Shown in pieces: positions 1 to 7,836 of a stretch of DNA of 64,000 bases. Origin of the DNA: Caenimonas soli (GTDB lineage: Bacteria; Pseudomonadota; Gammaproteobacteria; Burkholderiales; Burkholderiaceae_C); NCBI RefSeq assembly GCF_013155545.1, contig NZ_JABJVV010000006.1:62001-126000 (forward strand), read 5' to 3'. A program made the translations under genes and the position numbers. How positions within the stretch are numbered: the first letter of the stretch is position 1; every line of letters begins with the position of its first letter. The notes beneath the pieces were generated by a model. The model did not search any database and had not been told where the DNA came from. It saw only the letters and a program-made list of their open reading frames with translations.

Positions 1-216
1 GGCCATCCAGAAGATGACGACCATGAACCAGGAGGTGCCCAGGAGATTGCGGAAGTTCTTCAGCTCCGCGTGCCAGGCGTCGTCGTGGTCGGTGGCGCGC
101 TCGCGGAACGTGAACAGGAAGGCCGTCACGCTCACCACGACGAGGATCCCGAAAACGATGATGAACAGCGCGGCCACCTGCTGGGTGGGCGTGAGTTCGC
201 GCAGGAACTGGTTCAA
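1..216 (-). CDS. Phosphatidate cytidylyltransferase-like protein (N-terminal part, cut by window edge)
   Basis: Only the first 72 codons lie in the window; the gene runs off the left edge. The proposed TTG start at 216 lies 2 bp after the plsC stop and has a GAGG-like site within the end of plsC. The visible N-terminus opens with a polar stretch (NQFLRELTPTQQ), a hydrophobic segment (about residues 14-33), a charged segment rich in R/E/D/H, and the beginning of a second membrane segment (FMVVIFWMA). This pattern and its place behind an acyltransferase fit CdsA-type enzymes, which turn phosphatidic acid and CTP into CDP-diacylglycerol in the inner membrane, the step after PlsC. No catalytic residue is visible in this part, so the identification leans on context and remembered family N-termini. 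Confidence 0.6.
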   Translation of the reverse strand, partial: MNQFLRELTPTQQVAALFIIVFGILVVVSVTAFLFTFRERATDHDDAWHAELKNFRNLLGTSWFMVVIFWMA

Positions 217-218
217 GC

Positions 219-830
219 TTAGACCTCGCGCAGTGCGATAACGGCTTGCCGCGCGCGGTCGAGGAACGCTCGGCGCTCTTCCTCGGCCTCCAGCCGGATC
301 GGCGAGCCGAAGGTCACGGAGCAGAGAATCGGCACCGGCACGACTTCGCCCTTGGGCATGACCCGCTGGATGTTGTCGATCCAGGCCGGCACCAGCACCA
401 CCTGTGGAAACCTCTGTGCCAGGTTGTACAGGCCTGCCTTGAACGGCTGCGGCTCTTCGGCATGGCCGCGCGTGCCCTCGGGAAAGATGATCAGCGAATC
501 GCCGGCTTCCAGCGCGTCCACCAGCGGTTGCAGCGGGTCTTCGTCGCCCTTGCGCTCGCGTTCCACGTAAACCGCATTGAAGACCGCCGTGGTGATCCAC
601 TGCTTGAAAGGCGTCTTGGTCCAGTAATCCTTGGCGGCGATGGGCCGGGTGATGCTGCGAAGTTCTTCAGGCAAGGCCGCCCAGATCATCACCAGGTCGG
701 CGTGGCTCTGGTGGTTGGCGAAATAGATTCGCTGCTCCGCCTTGGGCGGGCAGCCGTACCAGCGCGCCTGGGCGCCCGTGAGCATGCGCACGATGCCCAG
801 GAGTAACAAGCTCATCAGTTTGGCCAGCAT
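219..830 (-). CDS. plsC: 1-acyl-sn-glycerol-3-phosphate acyltransferase (PlsC family)
   Basis: This 203-residue protein should acylate lysophosphatidic acid to phosphatidic acid at the inner membrane. The acyltransferase motif HxxxxD is seen at H40-D45 (NHQSHAD), the substrate-binding motif FPEGTR at 116-121, and a short hydrophobic N-terminus (residues 5-16) could anchor it. The length is usual for short PlsC proteins. The ATG at 830 gives the hydrophobic N-terminus. It lies 33 bp behind mtgA and directly before the cdsA-like gene, so phosphatidic acid synthesis and its activation appear to be co-transcribed. Family assignment is firm; the preferred acyl donor cannot be read from sequence. 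Confidence 0.9.
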   Translation of the reverse strand: MLAKLMSLLLLGIVRMLTGAQARWYGCPPKAEQRIYFANHQSHADLVMIWAALPEELRSITRPIAAKDYWTKTPFKQWITTAVFNAVYVERERKGDEDPLQPLVDALEAGDSLIIFPEGTRGHAEEPQPFKAGLYNLAQRFPQVVLVPAWIDNIQRVMPKGEVVPVPILCSVTFGSPIRLEAEEERRAFLDRARQAVIALREV

Positions 831-863
831 GGCGCGATCATAGGGCCGCCCGCGGGGGCCGCC

Positions 864-1613
864 CTAGGGCAGCTCGGCGTCGCGCATGCGGGCCGCGATG
901 GTCGAGGCCCGATTGGAGAGGTAGCCCGAGTGGGGGACTTTCTCGAAGTACTTGGGCCGCGGCAGCATCACCGCCAGGCGCGCCGCTTCATAGGCGGACA
1001 GCTGCGATGCGCTCTTGCGGTAGTAGTGGCGGGCGGCGGCCTCGGCGCCGAACACACCTTCGCCCCATTCCACGCTGTTCAGGTAGATCTCCAGGATGCG
1101 TTCCTTGCTCAGCATCCTCTCCAGCGCGAACGCCAGCACGAACTCCTGCCCCTTGCGCAGCAGGGTGCGCTCGCCGGACAACAGCAGGTTCTTGGCCAGC
1201 TGCTGCGTGATGGTGGATCCGCCGACGATCTTGGGGCGCTTGGCGGTGGGCGCCAGCTGGGAGCGCGTCACCTGTCGCGGCTTTTGCCGCGCAGCGCGTT
1301 CCTCGGCCTGGGTATTGCGCTGCCAGGCCTTTTCGATCGCCTCCCAGTCCACGCCGTCGTGGTTGGTGAAGCTGCCGTCCTCGGACGCGATGACCGCGCG
1401 CTTGAGGTTGTCGGAGATCTCGTCGTAAGGCAGCCACTGCTGGCGCCAGCGCAGCTGCCCTTTTTGCGTGGCGATGCGCCAGGCCTCGGACCGCTGGAAG
1501 CTGGTGGACTGCGGATCGACAGTGGCCGCCAGCGCGATGCGGGCCACGAAAAAAACCTGCAAAGCGGCGCCCGCCACCAGCAGCAGGGCGATCAAGCGGA
1601 GCAGGGCCTTCAT
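864..1613 (-). CDS. mtgA: Monofunctional biosynthetic peptidoglycan transglycosylase
   Basis: A 249-residue family GT51 glycosyltransferase that polymerises lipid II into glycan strands at the outer face of the inner membrane. It has one N-terminal membrane anchor (about residues 5-25). The GT51 motifs are visible: EDxxFxxHxG at 78-87 with the catalytic Glu at 78, then the GGSTITQQ motif, and LEIYLNSVEWGEGVFG further on. No transpeptidase domain follows, which separates it from bifunctional class A PBPs, and the length fits MtgA. The gene follows aroE by 7 bp and is in the same transcription run as plsC. Confidence 0.95.
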   Translation of the reverse strand: MKALLRLIALLLVAGAALQVFFVARIALAATVDPQSTSFQRSEAWRIATQKGQLRWRQQWLPYDEISDNLKRAVIASEDGSFTNHDGVDWEAIEKAWQRNTQAEERAARQKPRQVTRSQLAPTAKRPKIVGGSTITQQLAKNLLLSGERTLLRKGQEFVLAFALERMLSKERILEIYLNSVEWGEGVFGAEAAARHYYRKSASQLSAYEAARLAVMLPRPKYFEKVPHSGYLSNRASTIAARMRDAELP

Positions 1614-1620
1614 CGCGGGC

Positions 1621-2454
1621 TCAAGCCAGCGTGGCGCGCAGCTCGGCCAGCACCTGGGCGGAGGGCGGGCGTACCCCGCGCCAGATCAGGAAGGCCTCGG
1701 CCGCCTGTTCCACCAGCATCCCCAGGCCGTCACGCGCCACGGCGCCGTGCTGCCGCGCCCAATCCAGGAAACCCTGCGCGGCGGGGCCGTACATCATGTC
1801 GCAGGCCAGTGCGCCGGGCTTGAGCACGCCGGGGGGCACCGGGACCCCCGCGCCGCTCATGCTGGTGGTCGTGGCGTTGATCACCACGTCGAATGCGTCG
1901 CGAACCTCGTGCAGCTCGGGCGCCTCCAGCCGCACGCCGTGCCGCGCGGCAAGAGCCGAATGCCGCTCGATCAGGACACCGGCCTTGGCCTGGGTGCGGT
2001 TGGCGACGACGATGCGCCGCGGCTTGGCCTCTATCAAAGGCCCCAGCACGCCCGAGGCCGCGCCGCCGGCGCCGATCAGCAGCACGTCGCGGCCGGCAAG
2101 AGCGACACCCGCGTTGCGCGCGATGTCGTTGGCCAGGCCCACGCCGTCGGTGTTGTCGGCAAAGACTTCGTCGCCGTCGAAGCGCAGCGTGTTGCAGGCG
2201 CCCGCCAGCTCGGCGCGCGGCGTCAGCTGGGTGGCCAGCGGCGCCGCTTCGAATTTGAACGGCACCGTGACATTGCAGCCTTTGCCGCCCTCGGCGCGGA
2301 ACGCCTGCACGGACTTGCGAAAACCATCCAACGGAATCAGCCGCTTGACGTACTGCAGATCCTGGCCGGTGAGTTGCGCGAAACGGGCGTGGATCCACGG
2401 CGACTTGCTGTGTTCCACGGGGTTTCCCATGACGCAGTACAGGTCGGTCGTCAT
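1621..2454 (-). CDS. aroE: Shikimate dehydrogenase
   Basis: A 277-residue AroE that reduces 3-dehydroshikimate to shikimate with NADPH, the fourth step of the shikimate pathway. The N-terminal substrate domain has the HSKSP motif near residue 15 and the catalytic lysine at K67 in NVTVPFK. The partner aspartate lies in NTDG at 101-104. The nucleotide-binding loop GAGGA is at 128-132, and the NRT motif near 152 favours NADP. The ATG at 2454 overlaps the stop of the tonB-like gene as ATGA, which points to translational coupling. The same window carries the attenuator-controlled first enzyme of this pathway (DAHP synthase, 25788-26912). Confidence 0.96.
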   Translation of the reverse strand: MTTDLYCVMGNPVEHSKSPWIHARFAQLTGQDLQYVKRLIPLDGFRKSVQAFRAEGGKGCNVTVPFKFEAAPLATQLTPRAELAGACNTLRFDGDEVFADNTDGVGLANDIARNAGVALAGRDVLLIGAGGAASGVLGPLIEAKPRRIVVANRTQAKAGVLIERHSALAARHGVRLEAPELHEVRDAFDVVINATTTSMSGAGVPVPPGVLKPGALACDMMYGPAAQGFLDWARQHGAVARDGLGMLVEQAAEAFLIWRGVRPPSAQVLAELRATLA

Positions 2455-3305
2455 CGGTCGGTCAGCTTGGTTTCCAGCGTTTCGTCGCGGGTGAACTTGA
2501 AGCGCGACACCACGACGATCTGGTCGGCCTTGCGGCGCATGGCATCGCTGAAGCGGCCGAACGGCCCGGCGCTGCGGGCGATGCTCTTAGCGCGGCGATC
2601 GAGCACGAGGCTGCCCGAGGTTTCGGCCACTTCGGTGTCCAGCACCTTGCCGTCGAAATTGACGGTGACGATCATGGTCAGTTCGCCGTAAAGCTTCTTG
2701 CCCGCAACCTCGGGGAAGTTGTGCGTGCCTTTCTCCTCGATCTTGCGGCGCAGCCCGTCGTAGTAGATGGCATACACCTCTTCGCGGGTGGAGGGGCTGA
2801 TGTAGCGCTTCTTGGGCCGGGCGTTTTCTTCGTTGATCCGCCGTTCGATCTCGGCCAGCATCTTCAGCAGCTGGCGGCGCTTGTCCTCGCGCGCCACTGC
2901 CTGCGGGTTGTTGGCGGGTTGCTTCGGATCGGGCGGCGGCAGGGCCGCCAGCATCTTGCGCACCTGCGCCAGCAGCAAGGTCTGCTGCTCCTGCATGGCC
3001 TCGACCTTCTTCTGCGCGTCTTCCGCCGCGTCGCCCATCTCGGTGAGCGCAGAGGGCGGCAAGGGCGAAGTGGCATGGCCCTTGGCGGCCTCGCCTCCGC
3101 CGGCCAGGGAGGTCTGGGCGATGGCGCGGGCCTTGTCGGCTTTCTCGTGGGTCTTGGTGTTGACCAGGATCACTTCGAGGGGAGTGTCCTGGAAAACCCG
3201 GTTGAAGCTCTCGGGGTCGACGAAGCGCACCGTCAGGAGGACGGCATGCACGGCAAAGGAGACGCCGAGCGCGATCTGCAGGGTACTGAACGAACGCAAA
3301 TTCAC
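2451..3305 (-). CDS. TonB-family energy-transducer-like protein
   Basis: A 284-residue protein with a single N-terminal membrane segment (about residues 8-26), a charged and Ala/Gln-rich periplasmic linker with coiled-coil character (about 95-160), and a C-terminal TonB-like domain (about 172-270) containing the pattern GELTMIVTVNFDGKVLDTEV. It starts with GTG at 3305; the GTGA overlap with the RNB gene stop supports this start. No exbB/exbD is adjacent, so it may use a distant ExbBD pair or have a structural role. Its place between an exoribonuclease and aroE is one I associate with Comamonadaceae genomes. Confidence 0.8.
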   Translation of the reverse strand: MNLRSFSTLQIALGVSFAVHAVLLTVRFVDPESFNRVFQDTPLEVILVNTKTHEKADKARAIAQTSLAGGGEAAKGHATSPLPPSALTEMGDAAEDAQKKVEAMQEQQTLLLAQVRKMLAALPPPDPKQPANNPQAVAREDKRRQLLKMLAEIERRINEENARPKKRYISPSTREEVYAIYYDGLRRKIEEKGTHNFPEVAGKKLYGELTMIVTVNFDGKVLDTEVAETSGSLVLDRRAKSIARSAGPFGRFSDAMRRKADQIVVVSRFKFTRDETLETKLTDR

Positions 3306-5356
3306 GAAGACGGATTATCCCCGGAGACAGCGGGAGTCTCGCCAGTGTCCTCGACATCGACGGCGATGGCAATCGGGCCGGCCACGGGTTCGTCCTCGGC
3401 CTCTTCCTCGGCTTCCACGGGCTCGGGCGTTACATCCAGGCGTTCGAGGACCGTGCCCCTCACGTCCAGGGTGATCGGATCGATGTCGCCGAGCTTGATC
3501 CGCAGCTTGGCGCCGCGCGGCAAGTCGGAGCCGCCCAGCACCGGCAGCACCAGGGGCAGGTCGTCGGCCCGCACCAAGCCTTCCTTGAACAGCGTGCCCA
3601 CCAGTTCGTCGATGCCTTGCTGCTCCAGGTACTTGAGCGTCCAGAAGCGTTCCATTCCCGCCTGATGCGCGTTGTAGGCGGAATAAGCGGCGTCGAACCC
3701 CGAGATGATGGAAAAAAGCTCCGCATCCTTGGGCTTGAACGGAGCAGCCAGGGCTGCGGTCCGACCATGTCGTGCCGCCGCGATGATCTGCCACTGGTTC
3801 ACGAGGTCGGTGTATCGGCGCAACGGAGACGTGCTCCATGCGTAGCTCTTGACGCCGATGCCAGCGTGCGGCAGAGCCTTGGTGCCCATGCGCACCTTGA
3901 CGCCGGGGGCCATGCTCGCCTGGCTGCGGTAGATCGCCGGCACGCCGAGTTCGCCCAGCCAGTTGCCCCAGGTGCTGTTGGCCAGGATCATCGCCTCGGC
4001 CACGATCAGGTCCAGCGGCGCGCCGCGCCGGCGCACGCTGATCTCCACCTGCTCGTCACCGACGGGCTCCGCGCCGTCATTGCCGACCAGGCGGAAGTTG
4101 TAATCGGGGCGGTTGAAGTTCTCGGGCTTGCCGCGCACCAACTCGCGCAGCGACTTGAGGTGCAGGGCCAGCCGGTACAGGAAGGACAGCTGGGGATGGA
4201 GCCCCGACAGTTGCGGGGCGGCCTCGGTTCCCGCGGAGGGCTCTTGCAGCCACTCCTCGGTGACGACGGCGTCGAGCTGGTCGTGGCGAAGGTTCACCCT
4301 GATCGGCACGCGCTCCAGCCGCGTCTGGGTGTCCTTGAGGGCCAGCGTGGCTTCGTCGAAGGTGGCGTACAGCGAGACGGACGGGCAGTCGCGGCCCTCC
4401 TGCAAGGTGTAGGCCTGAACCACGTCGTCGGGCAACATGGTGATCTTGTAGCCCGGCATGTACACCGTGGAGAGGCGCTGGCGGGCGACCTGGTCGACGG
4501 CGCTGGAGGGCTGCAGCACCAGGCCGGGCGCCGCGATGTGGATGCCTACCGTCACGGTTCCCGAGCCCAGGCCCTGGACCGAAAGCGCGTCGTCGATCTC
4601 GGTCGTGCTCGAGTCGTCGATGGAGAACGCCTGCACATCGGCCAGCGGCAGTTCGTCCTTGATGGCGGGCGCCTGCAGCGGCGGGAACGCGGTCCCCTTG
4701 GGGAAGTTCTCGAACAGGAATCGCTGCCAGTGGAACTGGTAGGGAGACGCGATGGCACCGGCGTGTTTGAGCAGGTCCAGCGGCGCGGTCTGCGTGGCGC
4801 GGGAGGCTTCGACGACCGCCTTGTATTCGGATGCGTTCTTGTCGGGCTTGAACAGTATCTTGAACAGCTGTTCGCGGATGGGAGCGGGGCAGCTGCCGGC
4901 GGCCAGCTCCGCCGCCCATCCTGCGATCTGGGCCTGGACCTGCTTTTTCTTCTCGATCGCAGCCAGCGCCTGCTGCAGGATTTCGGCGGGCGCCTTCTTG
5001 AAGCGGCCCTTGCCGGCGCGGCGGAAATAGTGCGGCGCCTCGAACAGGCGCAGCAGAGCGCCCGCTTGCTGCGCCAGAGTGGCCTTCTCGCTGAAATAGT
5101 CGCGCGCCAGGTCGGCAAAGCCGAATTCTTCCTGGGGGGCGAACTCCCAGGCCAGTTCCAGCTCGATGGTCTGCGCCAGGGCCTGGGCCTCGCGCATCAG
5201 CTCCGCGGGCGAGGGCTTCTCGAATTTCAGCAGGATGCTGGCGGCCTTGACCTTGACCCGCTTGCCGCTGTCGAGCTCGACCTGGGCCGACGACTCCGCT
5301 TCGGACAACACCCGCCCCGCCTGGAATTTCCCGGCTTCTTCAAACAATGCAAACAT
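3302..5356 (-). CDS. RNB-domain exoribonuclease (RNase II/R-like)
   Basis: A 684-residue 3'-to-5' exoribonuclease candidate. The RNB catalytic core begins near residue 240, with the metal-binding pattern IDDSSTTEIDDAL (D247, D248, D255, D256). The first 230 residues are a family-specific RNA-binding region instead of the usual two cold-shock domains, and the tail after about 650 is acidic (E/D-rich). The open frame extends upstream to 5791, but that part lies inside the esterase gene in another frame and is Arg-rich low-complexity sequence. The ATG at 5356 (MFALFEEAG) gives a natural N-terminus 26 bp behind the esterase. The stop overlaps the tonB-like GTG start. Confidence 0.9.
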   Translation of the reverse strand: MFALFEEAGKFQAGRVLSEAESSAQVELDSGKRVKVKAASILLKFEKPSPAELMREAQALAQTIELELAWEFAPQEEFGFADLARDYFSEKATLAQQAGALLRLFEAPHYFRRAGKGRFKKAPAEILQQALAAIEKKKQVQAQIAGWAAELAAGSCPAPIREQLFKILFKPDKNASEYKAVVEASRATQTAPLDLLKHAGAIASPYQFHWQRFLFENFPKGTAFPPLQAPAIKDELPLADVQAFSIDDSSTTEIDDALSVQGLGSGTVTVGIHIAAPGLVLQPSSAVDQVARQRLSTVYMPGYKITMLPDDVVQAYTLQEGRDCPSVSLYATFDEATLALKDTQTRLERVPIRVNLRHDQLDAVVTEEWLQEPSAGTEAAPQLSGLHPQLSFLYRLALHLKSLRELVRGKPENFNRPDYNFRLVGNDGAEPVGDEQVEISVRRRGAPLDLIVAEAMILANSTWGNWLGELGVPAIYRSQASMAPGVKVRMGTKALPHAGIGVKSYAWSTSPLRRYTDLVNQWQIIAAARHGRTAALAAPFKPKDAELFSIISGFDAAYSAYNAHQAGMERFWTLKYLEQQGIDELVGTLFKEGLVRADDLPLVLPVLGGSDLPRGAKLRIKLGDIDPITLDVRGTVLERLDVTPEPVEAEEEAEDEPVAGPIAIAVDVEDTGETPAVSGDNPSS

Positions 5357-5382
5357 GGGGTCGATTGTCCCATGCAGATGTT

Positions 5383-5967
5383 TCAGGCCAGATCGAGGAA
5401 ATCGAACACTTCGTCGATGTGGCTGTCGAAGTCCGACAGCGCATGGTCGCTTGCTTCCAGCAACTTGATCCGGGCACCCGGATAGCGGCCGGTCATCTCC
5501 CGCCAATCCAGCACCTCGTCGCCCTTGGCGATCACCGCGAAGTAGTTCTCCGGGCGGGCGAGCTGCCCGCCTTCGAGCGCCCGCAGTTCGTCCACGAAAT
5601 GCGGCTCGAAGAAGAAATGCTCGCCCGGGTCGTGCCAGGCCGTCTGCTCGCCGACGTACTTGGCCAGGTCGCGTGAAGGGTGGACGGCGGGATTGAGAAG
5701 CACGGCCTTGCAGCCGATCGCTTCGGCCACGCAGGTGGCGTAGAAACCGCCCAGCGACGAGCCCACCACCGCCATGTGCGGCCTCGGCCATGCCGCGATG
5801 CCTTCCATAACCATGTCAATTGCCGCTCTGGGGGAGGGCGGCAGTTGCGGACACCACCAAGTCACCTGCGGGTGGCGCCCAGCGACCCGCGCCGCCACCT
5901 GGCGGGCCTTGGTGGACTGGGGCGAGGAGCGGAAACCGTGGAGATAGAGCAAGTGGGTGACGGCCAT
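5383..5967 (-). CDS. YqiA-like alpha/beta-fold esterase
   Basis: A 194-residue protein of the YqiA/UPF0227 group of small serine hydrolases. The N-terminus YLHGFRSSP forms the first strand and oxyanion loop, the nucleophile elbow is GSSLGG (about residues 69-74), and the C-terminal part holds an acidic residue (AKGDEVLDW) and a histidine (EASDHALSDF) suited to a Ser-His-Asp triad. An ATG at 5982 would add five residues; 5967 was chosen because MAVTHLLYLHGF matches the usual family N-terminus. It is the first gene of the minus-strand run and diverges from the hybrid kinase gene. Confidence 0.85.
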   Translation of the reverse strand: MAVTHLLYLHGFRSSPQSTKARQVAARVAGRHPQVTWWCPQLPPSPRAAIDMVMEGIAAWPRPHMAVVGSSLGGFYATCVAEAIGCKAVLLNPAVHPSRDLAKYVGEQTAWHDPGEHFFFEPHFVDELRALEGGQLARPENYFAVIAKGDEVLDWREMTGRYPGARIKLLEASDHALSDFDSHIDEVFDFLDLA

Positions 5968-6072
5968 GCGGGATGTTCCCATACTCGAGGTCCAGGGTTA
6001 ACCATATCCGCCATTCCGGGGGTTGGCGGGTGACGCGTTTCCGGCGACACTCGCGCAGCACCGAGGAATGGG

Positions 6073-7836
6073 ATGAGCCAGGGGGATACCACCGCCGCCA
6101 GCGCCGACGCGAGCGACGAACTGATCGCGCGCAGCATTGCCATGATCCTGCCCCAGTCGCGGGCCGGAGCGGCGACCGCCATCGTGCTGGGCGCCATGTT
6201 CGGTTTCCTGTTCGTTCCGGCGGCGGGATGGGCGCCGTACCTGGCGTGGTACGGCATCGTTGCTGCCGGCTTCATCGGCAGGCAGGTCTACTTCGAGAGG
6301 CAGGTCGCCCGGCAGGGTGCGACGCGGCGCAGCCTGTTCCTGATTGCCGCCGTATCCGCGGTGACGGGATGGATGGCGGTGGCCTGCGTTCCGCTGTTCG
6401 CACGCTTCCTGTCCGTCGCGGACATCGGCGTCCTGACCATTGTCATGGTGGGATGGATCGCCCTGGCGGTTTCGGTGCTCGCCGTGCAGCCCAGGATCTA
6501 CCTAGCCTACATCTTCGCGTGCCTCGCGACCGTGTATGTGGGGTGGATGTGGCACGCCAATAGCCGTGACCTGATCATCATCGGGCTGGCCATGATCCTG
6601 GGCGGCCTGATGCTGGCGCGCCTGGCACGCACGATCTGGATGCAGTTGAGCGATACGGTGCAGCTGGGCCGGGCCAACGCCGACCTGGTCGGGCAGCTGC
6701 GCACCTCGCTCGCCATGCAACAGGAGGCCCAGCGTTCCCGATCGCGCTTTCTTGGCGCCGCAAGCCACGACCTGCGCCAGCCGGTACAGGCGTTGTTGCT
6801 GCTCGCCGATATCTTTCGCCGTTCATCCGACACCGACAGGCGGGAAACAGTGGCCCTGCAGATGGCGCGCACGGCGGAATCCATCGACTCCATGTTCAAG
6901 GGACTGGTCGACCTGGCGCAGATCGACGCCGGGACGATGAAGGTCGCGCTCCAGCCCCTTCACGTCGAGCAGCTGGTGCAGGGCGCCAGCCTGGGTTTCC
7001 CCGAGAAATGCGCGGTCAAGGGGCTGTTCTTTCGCATCAAGGCACCTCCGGACGCCGGCGGTCTGACGGTTTCGGCCGACGCGGTGTTGCTTGAACGCAT
7101 TCTTCGCAACCTGCTGGACAACGCCTACAAGTTTTCGCTCAAGGGAGAGATCGTGCTCGAGATTTCCTCCCAGGCATCGCACGCGCTCATCGAGGTACGC
7201 GACCAGGGCATCGGGATGGACGCTTCCGATCTCAAGCAGGCCTGCAACGCCTTTTTCCGCGGGCGCTCCGCCAGCGTCGCCGAGGCTGAGGGAATCGGCC
7301 TGGGGCTCGCGATCTGCAAGCACATGGCCGGCCTGATGGGTGCCGAACTCACGTTGGAATCGAGGGTGGGAGCCGGGACGCGGATCGCGCTGCGCCTGCC
7401 CATGGCCAGCATCACGAGCGTCTCCACGGCCCGCGCCGAGCGCTTGGCGGCGCTGGCGGGCATCACCGTGGCCGTGATCGAGGACGACCGGATCGCCCGT
7501 GAGGCGCTCAAGCTCTGGCTGGAGGAGGCCGGCGGCCGGGTGATCTGTGCTTCGGGCCTGGACCAGCTGCTGTCTTCCTTGCGCGACGCCGGCGCGACGC
7601 CTGATTTCATCGTGGCCGACTACCGCCTGGCCAGCGGCAATGGCCTCGCGGCGATCCAGCGGCTGCGCACGGAATATGGCGCGGTGCCGGCTGTCATCGT
7701 TTCCGGCGAGCGCCATCTTGCCCTCGACGGCTACGGCATTCCGGTGCTGCAGAAGCCCGTGGCGCCGCAGCAGCTGATGGAACACATCTGCTCGGCCTTG
7801 CCTGCCGGCGCCCAGCAACCGATGGAGTACCCGTGA
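6073..7836 (+). CDS. Hybrid sensor histidine kinase with C-terminal receiver domain
   Basis: A 587-residue membrane-bound kinase. About five or six hydrophobic segments lie between residues 33 and 182, with no large periplasmic domain, so it may sense a membrane or intramembrane signal. The HisKA domain has the phosphoacceptor H232 in ASHDLRQPVQ; the HATPase domain shows the N box (NLLDNAYKFS, near 346), G1 box (RDQGIGM) and G2 box (GIGLGLAI). A receiver follows (about 463-575) with acidic residues E470-D472, phosphoacceptor D516 and K561. The last codons overlap the GTG of the three-enzyme fusion by 4 bp (GTGA), so the kinase and that enzyme are very probably co-translated. A LuxR-type response regulator lies convergently beyond the enzyme and may be its partner. 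Confidence 0.92.
   Translation: MSQGDTTAASADASDELIARSIAMILPQSRAGAATAIVLGAMFGFLFVPAAGWAPYLAWYGIVAAGFIGRQVYFERQVARQGATRRSLFLIAAVSAVTGWMAVACVPLFARFLSVADIGVLTIVMVGWIALAVSVLAVQPRIYLAYIFACLATVYVGWMWHANSRDLIIIGLAMILGGLMLARLARTIWMQLSDTVQLGRANADLVGQLRTSLAMQQEAQRSRSRFLGAASHDLRQPVQALLLLADIFRRSSDTDRRETVALQMARTAESIDSMFKGLVDLAQIDAGTMKVALQPLHVEQLVQGASLGFPEKCAVKGLFFRIKAPPDAGGLTVSADAVLLERILRNLLDNAYKFSLKGEIVLEISSQASHALIEVRDQGIGMDASDLKQACNAFFRGRSASVAEAEGIGLGLAICKHMAGLMGAELTLESRVGAGTRIALRLPMASITSVSTARAERLAALAGITVAVIEDDRIAREALKLWLEEAGGRVICASGLDQLLSSLRDAGATPDFIVADYRLASGNGLAAIQRLRTEYGAVPAVIVSGERHLALDGYGIPVLQKPVAPQQLMEHICSALPAGAQQPMEYP

Noticed and set aside
3617-5485. A 622-codon plus-strand frame across the RNB exoribonuclease gene
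   Set aside because: Low-complexity, Arg/Gly/Leu-rich translation with no domain; the minus strand encodes a clear RNB enzyme.
5357-5791. N-terminal extension of the RNB protein to 829 residues
   Set aside because: The extension lies inside the esterase gene in another frame and has Arg/Gly-rich shadow composition; the ATG at 5356 gives a normal start.
6008-6030. Inverted repeat CCGCCA...TGGCGG between the esterase and the hybrid kinase
   Set aside because: Only six GC-rich base pairs with a 10-nt spacer; too weak to call an operator in this background.
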